Shown here piece by piece: positions 31,985 through 41,960 of a DNA stretch of 64,000 nt. Location of the stretch: assembly GCA_964435115.1 (NCBI GenBank), contig CAYSYM010000005.1:53843-117842 (forward strand). The letters are read 5' to 3'. Position 1 is the stretch's first letter. Each line of letters begins with the position of its first letter. Position numbers and translations under genes: made by a program. This DNA comes from CAYSYM01 sp964435115. GTDB lineage: Bacteria > Chloroflexota > UBA6077 > CF-72. The notes under the pieces are model-generated. The model searched no databases, had not been told where the DNA came from, and saw nothing but the letters and a program-made list of their open reading frames with translations.

Positions 31985-32295
31985 GCACTTCGCGTGTCCT
32001 GACGGGCGCCCGCCAGAGTCCTGGCAGCGCTCGTTCGGGGCCAGGCCGGCCTGCCTGGGCTTCCGGTGCTGGGCAGAAGCGGGTGGCTACGTGGGTCCCA
32101 GGCCCCGTCACAGCCCAGAGCGCCCACATTCTCCCACGAATCTGCCGCACACCCCGTCCTGACCCCCACCCGCCGGCGGGACCGTTCCTCCTAACGGAAC
32201 ATCGTTCTCACGAGTGCCTGCGCGTCTGTATACTGCGGGGGCGTGTCTGGACCGCGCTGTCCGGAGTCGCGTGCGAGAGAAGAAGGGGGTCCATC
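31985..32295. other. 311-bp gap between the E2 gene and the Liv transporter operon
   Basis: No gene is visible. The right half holds the probable promoter at 32205-32234 and a short dyad, CCGTT (32182-32186) with AACGG (32193-32197), overlapped by GTTCC/GGAAC (32184-32188, 32196-32200). The left half is GC-rich without a clear terminator. Confidence 0.5.
32205..32234 (+). promoter_or_regulatory. putative promoter of the Liv-type transporter operon
   Basis: A good -10 TATACT at 32229-32234 is preceded after 18 bp by a weak -35 TTCTCA (32205-32210), 61 bp before the binding-protein GTG. The dyad just upstream could bind a regulator. Confidence 0.45.
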
Positions 32296-33666
32296 GTGGA
32301 ACAGCACCCACCGCTCACGGGCGACGTCCTGAGCCGCCGCGCGCTGCTGCGGCTCCTCGCGCTCGGCGGCGCCGGCCTCGGGCTGGCTGCCTGCGCCGCT
32401 CCGGGCGCCCAGACCCAGCCGACCGCCGCGCCGGCCAAGCCCACCGCCCCGCCAGCGGCGGCCACCACAGCCCCGGCCGCTCAGCCGACGGTGGCCGCGG
32501 CCAAGCCCACCGCGGCGGCGGCCGCGAGCGAAGTCGTCATCGGCGCCCTCCACCCGCTCAGCGGCGCTCTGGCCCAGGACGGCACCTTCCTCAAGAACGG
32601 CATCGACCTGGCCGTCGAGGAGATCAACACCGCCGGGGGCCTCAAGGCGCTCGGCGGGGCCAGGTTCCGGGTCTCGCATGCCGATAGCCAGGGCAAGCCG
32701 GAGGTCGGGCAGAGCGAGACCGAGCGCTTGATCGGCGAGGGGGTGACGGCGCTGATCGGCACCTACCAGAGCGCCGTCACGCTCAACGCCACCCAGGTCG
32801 CTGAGCGCGAGAAGGTCCCGTTCGTGATCGACGTGACCGTCGCCAACAACATCCTGGAGCGCGGCTTCAAGTACACCTTCCGCGTCCAGCCCGACCAGAC
32901 GCAGATGACGCTCGGCCTGCTGGAGGCGCTGCCGGAGCTGCGAGCCACCTCCGGCCAGCCTATCCGGCGGGTGGCGTTCCTTCACGAGAACTCGGTCTTC
33001 GGGACGGGCTTCGCCGACATCCTGAAACAGCTCGCCTCGCAGTATGACCTGGAGCTCGTGGGAACGGTCCCCTACGCGGTCCAGGGCCTCACCGACATCA
33101 CGACGGAGCTGACGCGCGTCCAGGCGCTCAACCCGGATGTCGCCCTGGCCACGGGCTACCTGGCAGACGGCATCCTGATCGCCCGGACGGCCCGCGACCT
33201 CCAGCTCCGGCCGCCGCTGGTCGGCCTGGCCAACGGCGCGTTCAGCACGCAGCAGTTCGTCGACCAGGCGGGTCCGGCAGCTGAGTACGTGATGGACGCG
33301 AACTACCACTACGACGCGACCAAGGCCAGCGCCCGCCAGGTGCGCGATCGCTACCGGGCGAAGTTCGGCAGCGACATGCCAACCCACGGCGTCATGGCCT
33401 ACGAGGCCGTCTACATCCTGAAGGACGCGCTCGAGCGGGCCGGATCGACCGACCGCGCCAGGGTGCGGGATGCGCTCGCCGCGACCAGGTTCGCCGACCA
33501 CATCCTGCCCTACCAGGGGCCGATCGAGTTCGACGAGAAGGGCCAGGCGAAGAACGCCCGGTCGATCCTGATGCAGGTCCAGCAGGGCAGGATTGTTCAG
33601 GTGGGCCCCGCGGCGTTCGCCGAGGCGAAGCCGATCTTCCCGCCCCCAGCGTGGGGCCAGCGCTGA
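32296..33666 (+). CDS. branched-chain amino acid-type ABC solute-binding lipoprotein
   Basis: A protein of 456 residues. A twin-arginine segment (LSRRALLRLLALGGAGLG) precedes a lipobox Cys (LAAC, about residue 33), then a 45-residue Ala/Pro/Thr linker. The type I binding fold starts at VVIGALHPLSGALAQDG, as in LivJ/LivK and related proteins for amides, urea or aromatic acids. GTG 32296 follows AGGGGG by 6 nt. The two permeases and two ATPases follow, so this is a complete Liv-type importer. The ligand may be other than an amino acid, given the catabolic genes after it. Confidence 0.92.
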   Translation: MEQHPPLTGDVLSRRALLRLLALGGAGLGLAACAAPGAQTQPTAAPAKPTAPPAAATTAPAAQPTVAAAKPTAAAAASEVVIGALHPLSGALAQDGTFLKNGIDLAVEEINTAGGLKALGGARFRVSHADSQGKPEVGQSETERLIGEGVTALIGTYQSAVTLNATQVAEREKVPFVIDVTVANNILERGFKYTFRVQPDQTQMTLGLLEALPELRATSGQPIRRVAFLHENSVFGTGFADILKQLASQYDLELVGTVPYAVQGLTDITTELTRVQALNPDVALATGYLADGILIARTARDLQLRPPLVGLANGAFSTQQFVDQAGPAAEYVMDANYHYDATKASARQVRDRYRAKFGSDMPTHGVMAYEAVYILKDALERAGSTDRARVRDALAATRFADHILPYQGPIEFDEKGQAKNARSILMQVQQGRIVQVGPAAFAEAKPIFPPPAWGQR

Positions 33667-33688
33667 GGCTTCGCCTCCCCTCCAGCAG

Positions 33689-34693
33689 GTGGCGGCGCGC
33701 GTAGGCCGGGGTGTGGCACGCATCAGCGGCCAGCGCCTGGGTGTCCTGGTCGGCCTGGCGGCGCTCGCGGCGGCGCTGGCGCTCCTGCAGGGCCCGGCCA
33801 TCGCCGACTGGTACCGGCTGAACGCGCTCGTCGTGCGGCAGTCCCTCATTAGCGGGCTGCTGATCGGCGGTGTCTACAGCCTGGTGGCCATGGGCCTCAC
33901 GCTGATCTTCGGCGTGCTGGGCATCATCAACTTCGCCCACGGCGCCTTGATGGCGCTGGGCATGTATATCACCTTCTTCGCCTTCGACCGGCTCGGCCTC
34001 GACCCGTTCCTCTCGCTCGGACTGTCCGTCCCGGCGCTCTTCCTGCTCGGGGCCGGCCTGCAGCGCGTCGTGATCCAGCGGATGCAGGATGCCCCCGCGC
34101 ACAACCAGCTCGTCCTGACCCTCGGCCTGGCGATCTTCCTGGAGAACTTCTACCTGGCCGCTTTCTCGGCGAACCCGCTCTCCGTGCGCACGGAGTACAC
34201 CCAGGCGCGCCTGCTGCTCGGTGACGCCGTGGTCAGCCTGCCGCGGGTGTACGCCTTCCTGGCGGGCCTCCTCCTCGGTGGGCTGCTGTACGCGCTGCTC
34301 GCCTGGACCGACCTGGGCAAGGCGATCCGCGCGGCCGCGCAGGAGCGCGAGGGCGCCGCGCTGGTAGGCATCGACGTTCCGCGCATCCACCTGCTCACCT
34401 TTGGTCTGGGAGCGGCGGCGGCCGGAGCGGCGGGGTCGGTGATCATGCCGTTCTTCACCGTCGCCCCAACGACCGGCGAGACGTTCAATATCACCGCGTT
34501 CGTCGTAGTCGTGCTGGGCGGGATGGGCAATGTCCTGGGCGCGCTGGTGGGTGGGCTAATCATCGGGCTCACCGAGGCGCTGGGGGCCGTGCTGCTGCCT
34601 GGCGCCTCCAAGCAGCTCGCCGTGTTCGTGGTCTTCGTGCTGGTGCTGCTGTTCCGACCCGAGGGCCTGTTCGGCGGGAAGCGCCGTGGCTGA
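33689..34693 (+). CDS. livH: branched-chain amino acid-type ABC permease (LivH family)
   Basis: A permease of about 334 residues with eight or so membrane helices. Typical LivH segments are SLISGLLIGGVYSLVAMGLTL at helix one (less its last residue), GIINFAHGALMALGMY and the loop AAAQEREGAALVGIDVPRI. GTG 33689 and GTG 33713 are both possible and lack strong ribosome sites. It begins 22 bp after the binding-protein stop and overlaps the LivM gene by 8 bp, so the pair is translationally coupled. Confidence 0.9.
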   Translation: MAARVGRGVARISGQRLGVLVGLAALAAALALLQGPAIADWYRLNALVVRQSLISGLLIGGVYSLVAMGLTLIFGVLGIINFAHGALMALGMYITFFAFDRLGLDPFLSLGLSVPALFLLGAGLQRVVIQRMQDAPAHNQLVLTLGLAIFLENFYLAAFSANPLSVRTEYTQARLLLGDAVVSLPRVYAFLAGLLLGGLLYALLAWTDLGKAIRAAAQEREGAALVGIDVPRIHLLTFGLGAAAAGAAGSVIMPFFTVAPTTGETFNITAFVVVVLGGMGNVLGALVGGLIIGLTEALGAVLLPGASKQLAVFVVFVLVLLFRPEGLFGGKRRG

Positions 34694-35777
34694 GCCGGCG
34701 GGTCGCTTGCGTCCGGAAGCGGCTCCAACCAGGGCCGGCGTGCGTGGCATCGGGCGCCGCCGGCCGCTCGCCAAGGCCGCGGTCGCGCCACTGGCGGTGG
34801 GGAGCAGCCTGGTGGCGCTCCTGGCCCTGCCCGGCGCGCTCAGCCAGTTCCAGCTCGGAGTGGTGATCCTGATCCTCTTCTGGTCGTACCTGGGGACCGC
34901 CTGGAACATCCTGGGCGGCTATGCCGGCCAGTTCTCGTTCGGCCACGCCGCCTTCTTCGGTATCGGTGCCTACACCTCCACGTGGCTGCTGGTGGCGCGG
35001 GGCGTCAACCCGTGGATCGGGATGCTGGTGGGAGGTCTGCTGGCGATGGCTTTCGGGTTCTTCATCGCCTTCCTCACTGCGCGCTACGGCATCCGGGGGC
35101 CGTACTTCGCCCTGGCCACCTTCGCCTTCGCCGAGATGCTGCGGCTGGCCGCCAGCAACTGGGAGCTGATCAACGGGCCGCGCGGCCTGCAGATCTCCCT
35201 CATCGGCGGCGACTCGTGGCTCGCCTTCCAGTTCGAGACCGACAAGCGCCCCTACTACTACGTGATGCTGGGGCTGCTGCTGGGCGCGCTCGGCCTGACG
35301 ACCGCTCTGGCGCGGAGCAAGGCGGGCTACTATTTCCAGGCGATCCGCGAGGACGAGGACGCCGCCGCGGCCCTGGGTGTGCCGACGCTGGGCTACAAGC
35401 TGCTCGCCACCGGCCTCAGCGCCTTCCTCACGGCGCTGGGCGGGACGTTCTACGCGCAGTACCTCTTCTTCATCGATCCGGGTCTCGTCTTCGGCGCGTC
35501 GGTGTCAGTGGAGATCCTGCTACGCCCCCTGCTCGGTGGGGCCGGCACGGTGCTCGGCCCGCTCGTCGGCGGGCTGATGCTGACGCCGCTCGCCGAGGTC
35601 ACCCGCAGCGCGCTGCGCACCCCGCCGCCGTTCCTCGAGACCCTGCGGGGCCGCGCCGGCGTGGACGTGATGCTCTTCGGCGCCATCCTGATGCTCGTCG
35701 TCCTGTTCCTGCCCCAGGGGCTCGTCGGCTGGCTGCAGGTGCGTGGGCGGCGGCTGCTCCGCCGGGCGGCGGCTTGA
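34686..35777 (+). CDS. livM: branched-chain amino acid-type ABC permease (LivM family)
   Basis: A permease of 363 residues. Family segments are TAWNILGGYAGQFSFGHAAF, GIRGPYFALATFAFAEMLRL and AIREDEDAAAALGVP. The start is GTG at 34686, inside the end of the LivH gene. A basic N-terminus of 30 residues precedes the first helix, and the protein ends in an Arg-rich tail. It pairs with LivH as the membrane channel of the importer. Confidence 0.92.
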   Translation: MAEPAGRLRPEAAPTRAGVRGIGRRRPLAKAAVAPLAVGSSLVALLALPGALSQFQLGVVILILFWSYLGTAWNILGGYAGQFSFGHAAFFGIGAYTSTWLLVARGVNPWIGMLVGGLLAMAFGFFIAFLTARYGIRGPYFALATFAFAEMLRLAASNWELINGPRGLQISLIGGDSWLAFQFETDKRPYYYVMLGLLLGALGLTTALARSKAGYYFQAIREDEDAAAALGVPTLGYKLLATGLSAFLTALGGTFYAQYLFFIDPGLVFGASVSVEILLRPLLGGAGTVLGPLVGGLMLTPLAEVTRSALRTPPPFLETLRGRAGVDVMLFGAILMLVVLFLPQGLVGWLQVRGRRLLRRAAA

Positions 35778-35791
35778 GGCGAGGGGCCGCG

Positions 35792-36509
35792 GTGGCGCTG
35801 CTCGAGCTGCACGGCGTCAGCCGCTGGTTCGGCGGCTTGCGGGCGGTCGACGACGTCAGCCTCGCGGTCGGCGAGGGCGAGATCGTCGGCCTGATCGGGC
35901 CCAACGGCGCCGGCAAGACGACGCTCTTCAACGTCGTCAGCGGCTTCTACGCGCCCACCGCCGGGGAGGTCGTGTTCGGCGGACGGCGCATCGGCGGGCG
36001 GCGCCCGGACGTGGTGTGTGGGTTGGGCCTGGCCCGCACCTTCCAGCTCGTCAAGCCCTTCCCCCACCTGAGCGTGCTCGAGAACGTCATGGTGGGTGCC
36101 TTCAAACGCACCAGCCGCCGCGCCGAGGCCGAGGCCCGGGCCTGGGAGACCCTGGCGCTGGTCGGCCTGGAGGGGGTGGGCAGGCAGCCGGCGAGCCAGC
36201 TCACCCTGCCCAGCCGCAAGCGGCTGGAGGTCGCCCGAGCGCTGGCCACCCGGCCACGTCTGCTGCTGCTGGACGAGGTCATGGCCGGCCTGACGCCGAC
36301 GGAGACGGCGGCCCTGGTGGGTCTTACCAGGCAGCTCCGTGAGCACGGCATCACCATCCTGGTCATCGAGCACGTCATGCGAGCGATCATGGCGCTCTCG
36401 GACCGTGTCGCGGTGCTGCACCACGGCAAGCTGATCGCCGTGGGCGCGCCCGAGCAGGTGGCCAGGGACCCCGCCGTCGTCGAGGCGTACCTCGGGGAGG
36501 AGTTCCTCG

Positions 36510-36523
<14 letters not shown>
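35792..36523 (+). CDS. livG: branched-chain amino acid-type ABC ATPase (LivG family)
   Basis: A protein of 243 residues. Walker A is GPNGAGKTTL, the Q-loop region is LARTFQLVKPFPHL, Walker B is LLLLDEVMAGLTPTE, and the switch His is in IEHVMRAIM. The signature segment reads LTLPSRKRLE instead of LSxGxQ; this variant with the DEVMAGL Walker B occurs in a LivG subgroup. GTG 35792 lies 14 bp after the LivM stop. It overlaps the LivF gene by 14 bp. Confidence 0.9.
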
Positions 36524-37217
<694 letters not shown>

Positions 37218-37276
37218 GACGATCCCGTCCGGGCGGGGCACGGCGAGGCGCGGGCTGCCGAGCCAGGAGCGCGCCT

Positions 37277-38617
37277 GTGCCGCCTGAGGTTGTGGGGGCC
37301 GTCCGCGAGCTGGGCCGCTTCGCCGCAAGCTACCCGGCGCCAAACCCCTCCTCCGAGCTCGGAGGGCTGCTCCACCGCACCCTGCTGGACACGCTCGGGG
37401 TGATCGTGGCCGGTGCGGCGACCTCGGAGCTGCAAGCCTTGCGCCAGGCCTGGATGCTCCCGCCCGGGCCGGCGCGTGTGCTGGGTCCCGGCCTGAGCAC
37501 GTGCGTCGAAGCCGCCGCCTACCTGAACGGCGTGGCCGCCGTCTGCCTGGAGCTGGACGCGGGGAACAAGTACGCGCGCGGCCACCCCGCCGCTCACGTG
37601 CTGCCCGCCGCCCTCGCCATCGCCCAGGAGCAACGTGTGTCCGGCCCCGATCTGGCCGCGGCGCTCCTGGTGGGCCACGAGGTAGCGAGCCGCTTCGGGC
37701 GTGCAACACGCCTGCGCCCTGAAGTCCACCCCCACGGCAACTGGGGCATCGCCGGCGCGGCTGCTGCCTGCGCCAGGCTGCTACGGCTGGACGCCGAGCG
37801 GACGGCCGCGGCCATCGACGCGGCGACCGCCAGCGTCACCGCGTCGCCCTGGCGAGCGGCGACAGCCGGGGACCTGGTGCGGAACGCGTGGATGGGCGCG
37901 GCCGCGGTGGCAGGCATCGCTGCCGCGCGCCTGGCAGCCGCGGGCCTGGCACGCGTGACGGGCCTGGCCGCTACTACCCTCGGCGCCATCCTCGGCAGCT
38001 TCGAGCCCAGCGAGCTGACAGCGGAGCTGGGCAGCCGCTTCGACCTCGGGAACGCGTACTTCAAGCGCCACGCAGCCTGTGCTTACACGCACCCCTCGGC
38101 CGACGCCCTGCTCGACCTGCTGGCCGCCCACCCTGGGATACGTCCGGCGGACGTCGAGACGGTTCAGGTCGAGACCTACCCAATCGCGGCCACCCTGAAC
38201 GGGACCAGCGCGGAGACCCGGCTGGCCGCGATGTTCTCGATCCCGTACGTGGTCGCGGCGGTTCTCGTGCTGGGCCACGCGCGACCCGACGCCTTCGACG
38301 ACAGGCGCCGGGCGGACGCCGAGATCCGACGCCTGGCCCGGGCGACGCACGTCGTCGCGACCGAGGAGTTCGCGCGGCGGCTGCCCCACGCGCGGGGCGC
38401 CCGGGTGACGCTCCTGCTGCGCGACGGCACCCGCCTGGCCCGCGCGGTGCCCAACCCGGTCGGCGACGCAGCCTATCACCCGTTCGGCCCGGCCGAGGTG
38501 CGGGCGAAGGTGGCGACGCTGCTGCCGCCCGGGTGGGAGGTGAGACGCTTCGAGCAGCTCGTACGTCGGCTGGTCGTGGTGGACGACGTGAACGAGGTGA
38601 TGGAGGAGATGCCATGA
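37277..38617 (+). CDS. MmgE/PrpD family protein
   Basis: A protein of 446 residues of the 2-methylcitrate dehydratase/iminodisuccinate epimerase fold. Family segments are LLDTLGVIVAGA, the LDAGNKYARGHPAAHVLPA loop, and FKRHAACAYTHPSADALLDL with the active-site Lys/His region. Members dehydrate or epimerise di- and tricarboxylic acids; others have unknown catabolic roles. No Shine-Dalgarno of good quality precedes the GTG. It overlaps the Asp/Glu racemase gene by 4 bp (ATGA), so they act in one pathway, probably on the compound taken up by the upstream importer. Confidence 0.9.
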   Translation: MPPEVVGAVRELGRFAASYPAPNPSSELGGLLHRTLLDTLGVIVAGAATSELQALRQAWMLPPGPARVLGPGLSTCVEAAAYLNGVAAVCLELDAGNKYARGHPAAHVLPAALAIAQEQRVSGPDLAAALLVGHEVASRFGRATRLRPEVHPHGNWGIAGAAAACARLLRLDAERTAAAIDAATASVTASPWRAATAGDLVRNAWMGAAAVAGIAAARLAAAGLARVTGLAATTLGAILGSFEPSELTAELGSRFDLGNAYFKRHAACAYTHPSADALLDLLAAHPGIRPADVETVQVETYPIAATLNGTSAETRLAAMFSIPYVVAAVLVLGHARPDAFDDRRRADAEIRRLARATHVVATEEFARRLPHARGARVTLLLRDGTRLARAVPNPVGDAAYHPFGPAEVRAKVATLLPPGWEVRRFEQLVRRLVVVDDVNEVMEEMP

Positions 38618-39315
38618 CGGTGCGGATTCGGGCGATCACGCCGATCGACGTCCCGGACGACGAGCTGCGGCGACGACAGCGGCGCTACGACGCCCTGGCT
38701 CCGGCCGGCAGCAGCGTCGAGCTGGTCAACCTCGTGGGCGCGCCCCACCAGCTCGGCTCGGCCGCCGCCTGCCGGCTGTCAGAACGGCTCGCGGTCCGAG
38801 AGGCGCTGCGGACCGACCCGGCACGCTATGCTGCCGTACTGGTGGATTGTGTCCTGGACCCGGGGCTCGAGGAGCTGGAAAGGCACTCGCCGGTGCCGGC
38901 CTTCGGCCTGCTGAAGCTCTGCGCCGGGGCGCTCGCCGCCGCCGGCTACCGCTTCGGGGCGGTCGCCCGCAACCAGGCCATTGCCGACGAGCTTGAAGCA
39001 CGGGTGGCGGCCCACGGCTACCGTGACCTGTTCGACCGCGTGGCCGTGCTGGACCTCGGCCTCGAAGAGGTCGCCGACGCTACCCGCTGGAACGCCGTGC
39101 TGCGACAGGCGGCCACGAGCTTCGAGGGGACTGGCACGCGGGTGCTCATCAACGGGTGCTCGGCGGTCGACGTGCTGCCAGACGCGGGCACGCGCGTCGC
39201 CGTGGTGGACCCGACGGCGTTCGCCCTGGGAGTGCTGGGCTTCCTCCTCGGGCGGGGGCTCCCGCTCCCGGCAGCCGGCGGCGCGCCCCGCGGCGCGCTC
39301 AGCGCGCGGCCCTAG
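38614..39315 (+). CDS. aspartate/glutamate/hydantoin racemase family protein
   Basis: A protein of 233 residues. The two catalytic cysteines expected of this family are in AVLVDCVLDPG (about residue 74) and LINGCSAVDV (about residue 176). The layout is that of hydantoin racemase and related enzymes, which also include maleate isomerase and arylmalonate decarboxylase. The ATG overlaps the MmgE/PrpD stop (ATGA). The C-terminal 25 residues are a Gly/Ala/Pro-rich tail. Racemisation or isomerisation of an acid made available by the MmgE/PrpD protein is a reasonable guess. Confidence 0.85.
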   Translation: MTVRIRAITPIDVPDDELRRRQRRYDALAPAGSSVELVNLVGAPHQLGSAAACRLSERLAVREALRTDPARYAAVLVDCVLDPGLEELERHSPVPAFGLLKLCAGALAAAGYRFGAVARNQAIADELEARVAAHGYRDLFDRVAVLDLGLEEVADATRWNAVLRQAATSFEGTGTRVLINGCSAVDVLPDAGTRVAVVDPTAFALGVLGFLLGRGLPLPAAGGAPRGALSARP

Positions 39316-39327
39316 AGGCGCCGGGCC

Positions 39328-40371
39328 ATGCCACGCCTGCGCTTCGGTCTCGCGATCGACTTCGGCACCACCCGCGCCAGCTTGGACCGGGTGCTGGACG
39401 AGGTGGCGCCGCTGCTCGCGCTCGCCGAGCGGTACGGCTTCCACGCCGTGTGGGCCGGCGAGAGCTACCCCAGGCGGCCCGGCGCCTTCCACCTGCCCTC
39501 GCCACTGCTCGTGCTGGCCGCCCTCGCGCCGCGCACGCGCCTGGCGCTGGGGACCGGCGTGACCATGCTGCCGGCCTGGCACCCGCTCAAGCTGGCCTAC
39601 GACGCGGCGGTGCTCGACCAGCTCTCGGGCGGCCGGCTGGTGCTGGGCGTGGGCGTCGGCAACCCCAGCCTGTGGCGTCGCTTCGGCGTCGAGCACGCCG
39701 ACGTGGGCGTCTACGTGGACGACGTGCTGGGCAGCCTGAAGGCGGTCTGGGCCGGCGAGCCGGGCTACCATGGTCGGCGGCTGAAGGTGGAGGGCGGCAT
39801 CGCGCCGCTGCCGCTCCAACGGGGCGGGCCGCCACTCTGGGTGGGTGGAGCCGGACCGCGTGCAGCCCGCCGGGCGGCCGCGCTGGGCGACGCCTGGTAC
39901 GCCGCGACGTCGTACCCGCTCGCCCTGATCCGACCGCAGGTCGAGCGCTACCGGGTGGCGCTCGCCGCCGGCGGCGGGGACGCGCAGGGGCCCGTCGTCT
40001 CGGCCAACCGCCTCGCCGTGGTGGCGGAATCGCCGGAGGCCGCCTGGAGGGATGGGGGGGCGTATGTCGAGGGGGTGCTGGAGAAGTACGCCGCGATGAA
40101 CGGGCTGCCGCCGCTGGACGTCGTGCGGCAGGGTGGCGTGGCGGCCTTTCCCGCGCCGCCCGACGGGCGCGCAACGCCGTTGCTGAGCGCCTACGGCCCC
40201 AGCCTCTGCCTGCTCGGCTCGCCAGAGGTGGTCGTGGAGCAGCTCGAGGCGTACGCCCAGGCCGGAGTTACCGACGTCCAGCTCCGCGTCGCGCCGAGCG
40301 ACCTGCCGCTGGAGCTCGTCGCTCGGACGATCACGCTGGCGGGCGAGCGGGTGCTCCCGCACTTTCGCTAG
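39328..40371 (+). CDS. luciferase-like monooxygenase (LLM class, F420- or FMN-dependent)
   Basis: A TIM-barrel flavin or F420 oxidoreductase of 347 residues. Typical segments are FHAVWAGESY, ALGTGVTMLPAWHPLKLA, LDQLSGGRLVLGVGVGNP and PLWVGGAGPRAARRAA. The family includes F420-dependent reductases and FMN monooxygenases; the LGVGVGNP loop with GRLVLG is seen in both. It starts 12 bp after the racemase stop. No F420 synthesis gene is in the window, so the cofactor cannot be decided here. Confidence 0.88.
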   Translation: MPRLRFGLAIDFGTTRASLDRVLDEVAPLLALAERYGFHAVWAGESYPRRPGAFHLPSPLLVLAALAPRTRLALGTGVTMLPAWHPLKLAYDAAVLDQLSGGRLVLGVGVGNPSLWRRFGVEHADVGVYVDDVLGSLKAVWAGEPGYHGRRLKVEGGIAPLPLQRGGPPLWVGGAGPRAARRAAALGDAWYAATSYPLALIRPQVERYRVALAAGGGDAQGPVVSANRLAVVAESPEAAWRDGGAYVEGVLEKYAAMNGLPPLDVVRQGGVAAFPAPPDGRATPLLSAYGPSLCLLGSPEVVVEQLEAYAQAGVTDVQLRVAPSDLPLELVARTITLAGERVLPHFR

Positions 40372-40404
40372 CTGGCCGGCTGGAGCGGAACCAGGCGGAC
40401 CCGC

Positions 40405-41814
40405 ATGCAGGGACCGGCCCACCGAGACCTGGACGTCGACGTCGTGGTAGCTGGGGCAGGCGCCGCCGGCTGTGCCGCGGCGCTCGCGGCGGCGCAGGGC
40501 GGGCTCTCCGTCCTGCTCGTCGACGCCAGGGAGAACTTCCGCCGCGGCTGCAACACAGCCCTGAGCACCTCCATGATCCCCGCCGGGGGCAGCCGCTGGC
40601 AGCGCGCGCTCGGGATCGACGACTCGCCGGACCGGTTCTACGCCGACGTGATGGCGAAGACGGGCGGCACGGCGAATCCAACCAGCGCCCGGGCGCTGGT
40701 GGAGGTGGCGCCGCACCTCGTGGAGTGGCTGAACGACGTGTGTGGCGTGCCGCTCGAGCTGCCGACCGACTTCACCTACCCGGGCCACTCGCGCCACCGC
40801 TGCCACAGCGTCCGCGACCGCTCGGGCGCCACGCTCCACGGCTACCTGCTCGCCGCGGTGGCGGCGCTGGCTGACCGCATCACCCTGGCCACCCCGTTGC
40901 GGCTCGTGCGGCTGCGGCTGGACGAGGGGAGCGGGTCGGTCGCGGAGGCGACGTTCAGCGCGCCCGACGGGACCGAAGAGGCGGTGCGCGCCGCTGCCGT
41001 GGTGCTGGGCGTGGGCGGCTTTGGCGCGAACCGTCGGCGCGTGCACCAACTCATCCCCGAGATCGCGGACGCGCTCTACTTTGGCAGCGACGGCAACCAG
41101 GGTGACGCGCTCACCATCGGCGAGGCGCTCGGCGCCGACGTAGGGTACCTGGACGCCTACCAGGGCCACGGCTCAGTCGCCACGCCGCACGGCATCCTGT
41201 GCACTTGGGCGACCATCACGCACGGCGGCTTCATCATGAACGCGCGCGGTGTGCGGTTCGCGGATGAGTCGATGGGTTACTCGGAGTTCGCCCGGTCGGT
41301 GGCCGCGCAGCCAGCCCGAGCTGCCTGGGTGGTCATCGACGAGCGGATCGATCGCGCCTGCCGGCCGTTCGCCGACTACCAGGCGCTGGTGGCGAACGAG
41401 GCAATTGTCTGGGTAGCGGACGCCGAGGAGCTGGCACGCCGGGTCGGCGCACCGCCGGGGGTGGTTAAGGCGACAGTGGCAGCCGTCGAACAGGCGGCCC
41501 GCGGCGAGGCTCCCGACGCCCTGGGACGGACGCAGTGGGGGGCGCCGCTCCGGCCGCCGTACGGCCTGGTCAAGGTGGAGGGAGCGCTCTTCCACACGCA
41601 GGGCGGGCTGCTGGTGGACGGCGACGCCGCGGTGCTGCGGGGCGGGCGGCCCATCCCGGGCCTCTACGCCGCGGGGGGGTCGGCAGCGGGCAGCGCCGGC
41701 CACGGCCCGGCCGGCTCCCGGGCCGGCAACGGCCTGCGCGCTGCGCGCGGCCGCGGCTACCTGGCCGGTCGGGCCGGCGTGCGGGCGCGCGAGGCGTCGC
41801 CGCCGGCGCGCTGA
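40405..41814 (+). CDS. FAD-dependent oxidoreductase, fumarate reductase/ketosteroid dehydrogenase type
   Basis: A flavoprotein of 469 residues. The FAD dinucleotide motif is VVVAGAGAAGCAAALAAA with LLVDAR at the end of the beta2 strand (about residues 13-45). The second FAD segment is VVLGVGGFGANRR, and the C-terminal FAD part is RPIPGLYAAGGSAAGSAGHG. It has the FAD_binding_2 layout used for reduction or dehydrogenation of carbon-carbon double bonds. It is soluble, without a signal peptide. It follows the LLM gene by 33 bp and ends the plus-strand catabolic run. Confidence 0.88.
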   Translation: MQGPAHRDLDVDVVVAGAGAAGCAAALAAAQGGLSVLLVDARENFRRGCNTALSTSMIPAGGSRWQRALGIDDSPDRFYADVMAKTGGTANPTSARALVEVAPHLVEWLNDVCGVPLELPTDFTYPGHSRHRCHSVRDRSGATLHGYLLAAVAALADRITLATPLRLVRLRLDEGSGSVAEATFSAPDGTEEAVRAAAVVLGVGGFGANRRRVHQLIPEIADALYFGSDGNQGDALTIGEALGADVGYLDAYQGHGSVATPHGILCTWATITHGGFIMNARGVRFADESMGYSEFARSVAAQPARAAWVVIDERIDRACRPFADYQALVANEAIVWVADAEELARRVGAPPGVVKATVAAVEQAARGEAPDALGRTQWGAPLRPPYGLVKVEGALFHTQGGLLVDGDAAVLRGGRPIPGLYAAGGSAAGSAGHGPAGSRAGNGLRAARGRGYLAGRAGVRAREASPPAR

Positions 41815-41960
41815 GGGCCGCCGCGGGGGCACTGGACGCTTCCCGCTCGAACGGGTGCCCTGCCTGCGGGACCCTCCCCCAGAGGAGAGGGGCGAGCTGT
41901 GGCGGGTGAGGGTCCCCGTGCTCGCCCGCACAAGGGGCCGCACGGCGGTGCGGGGAGCAT

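Noticed and set aside
38779..41169. 796-residue minus-strand frame opposite the racemase, LLM and flavoprotein genes
   Set aside because: No motif or plausible start; the plus-strand genes have complete catalytic signatures.
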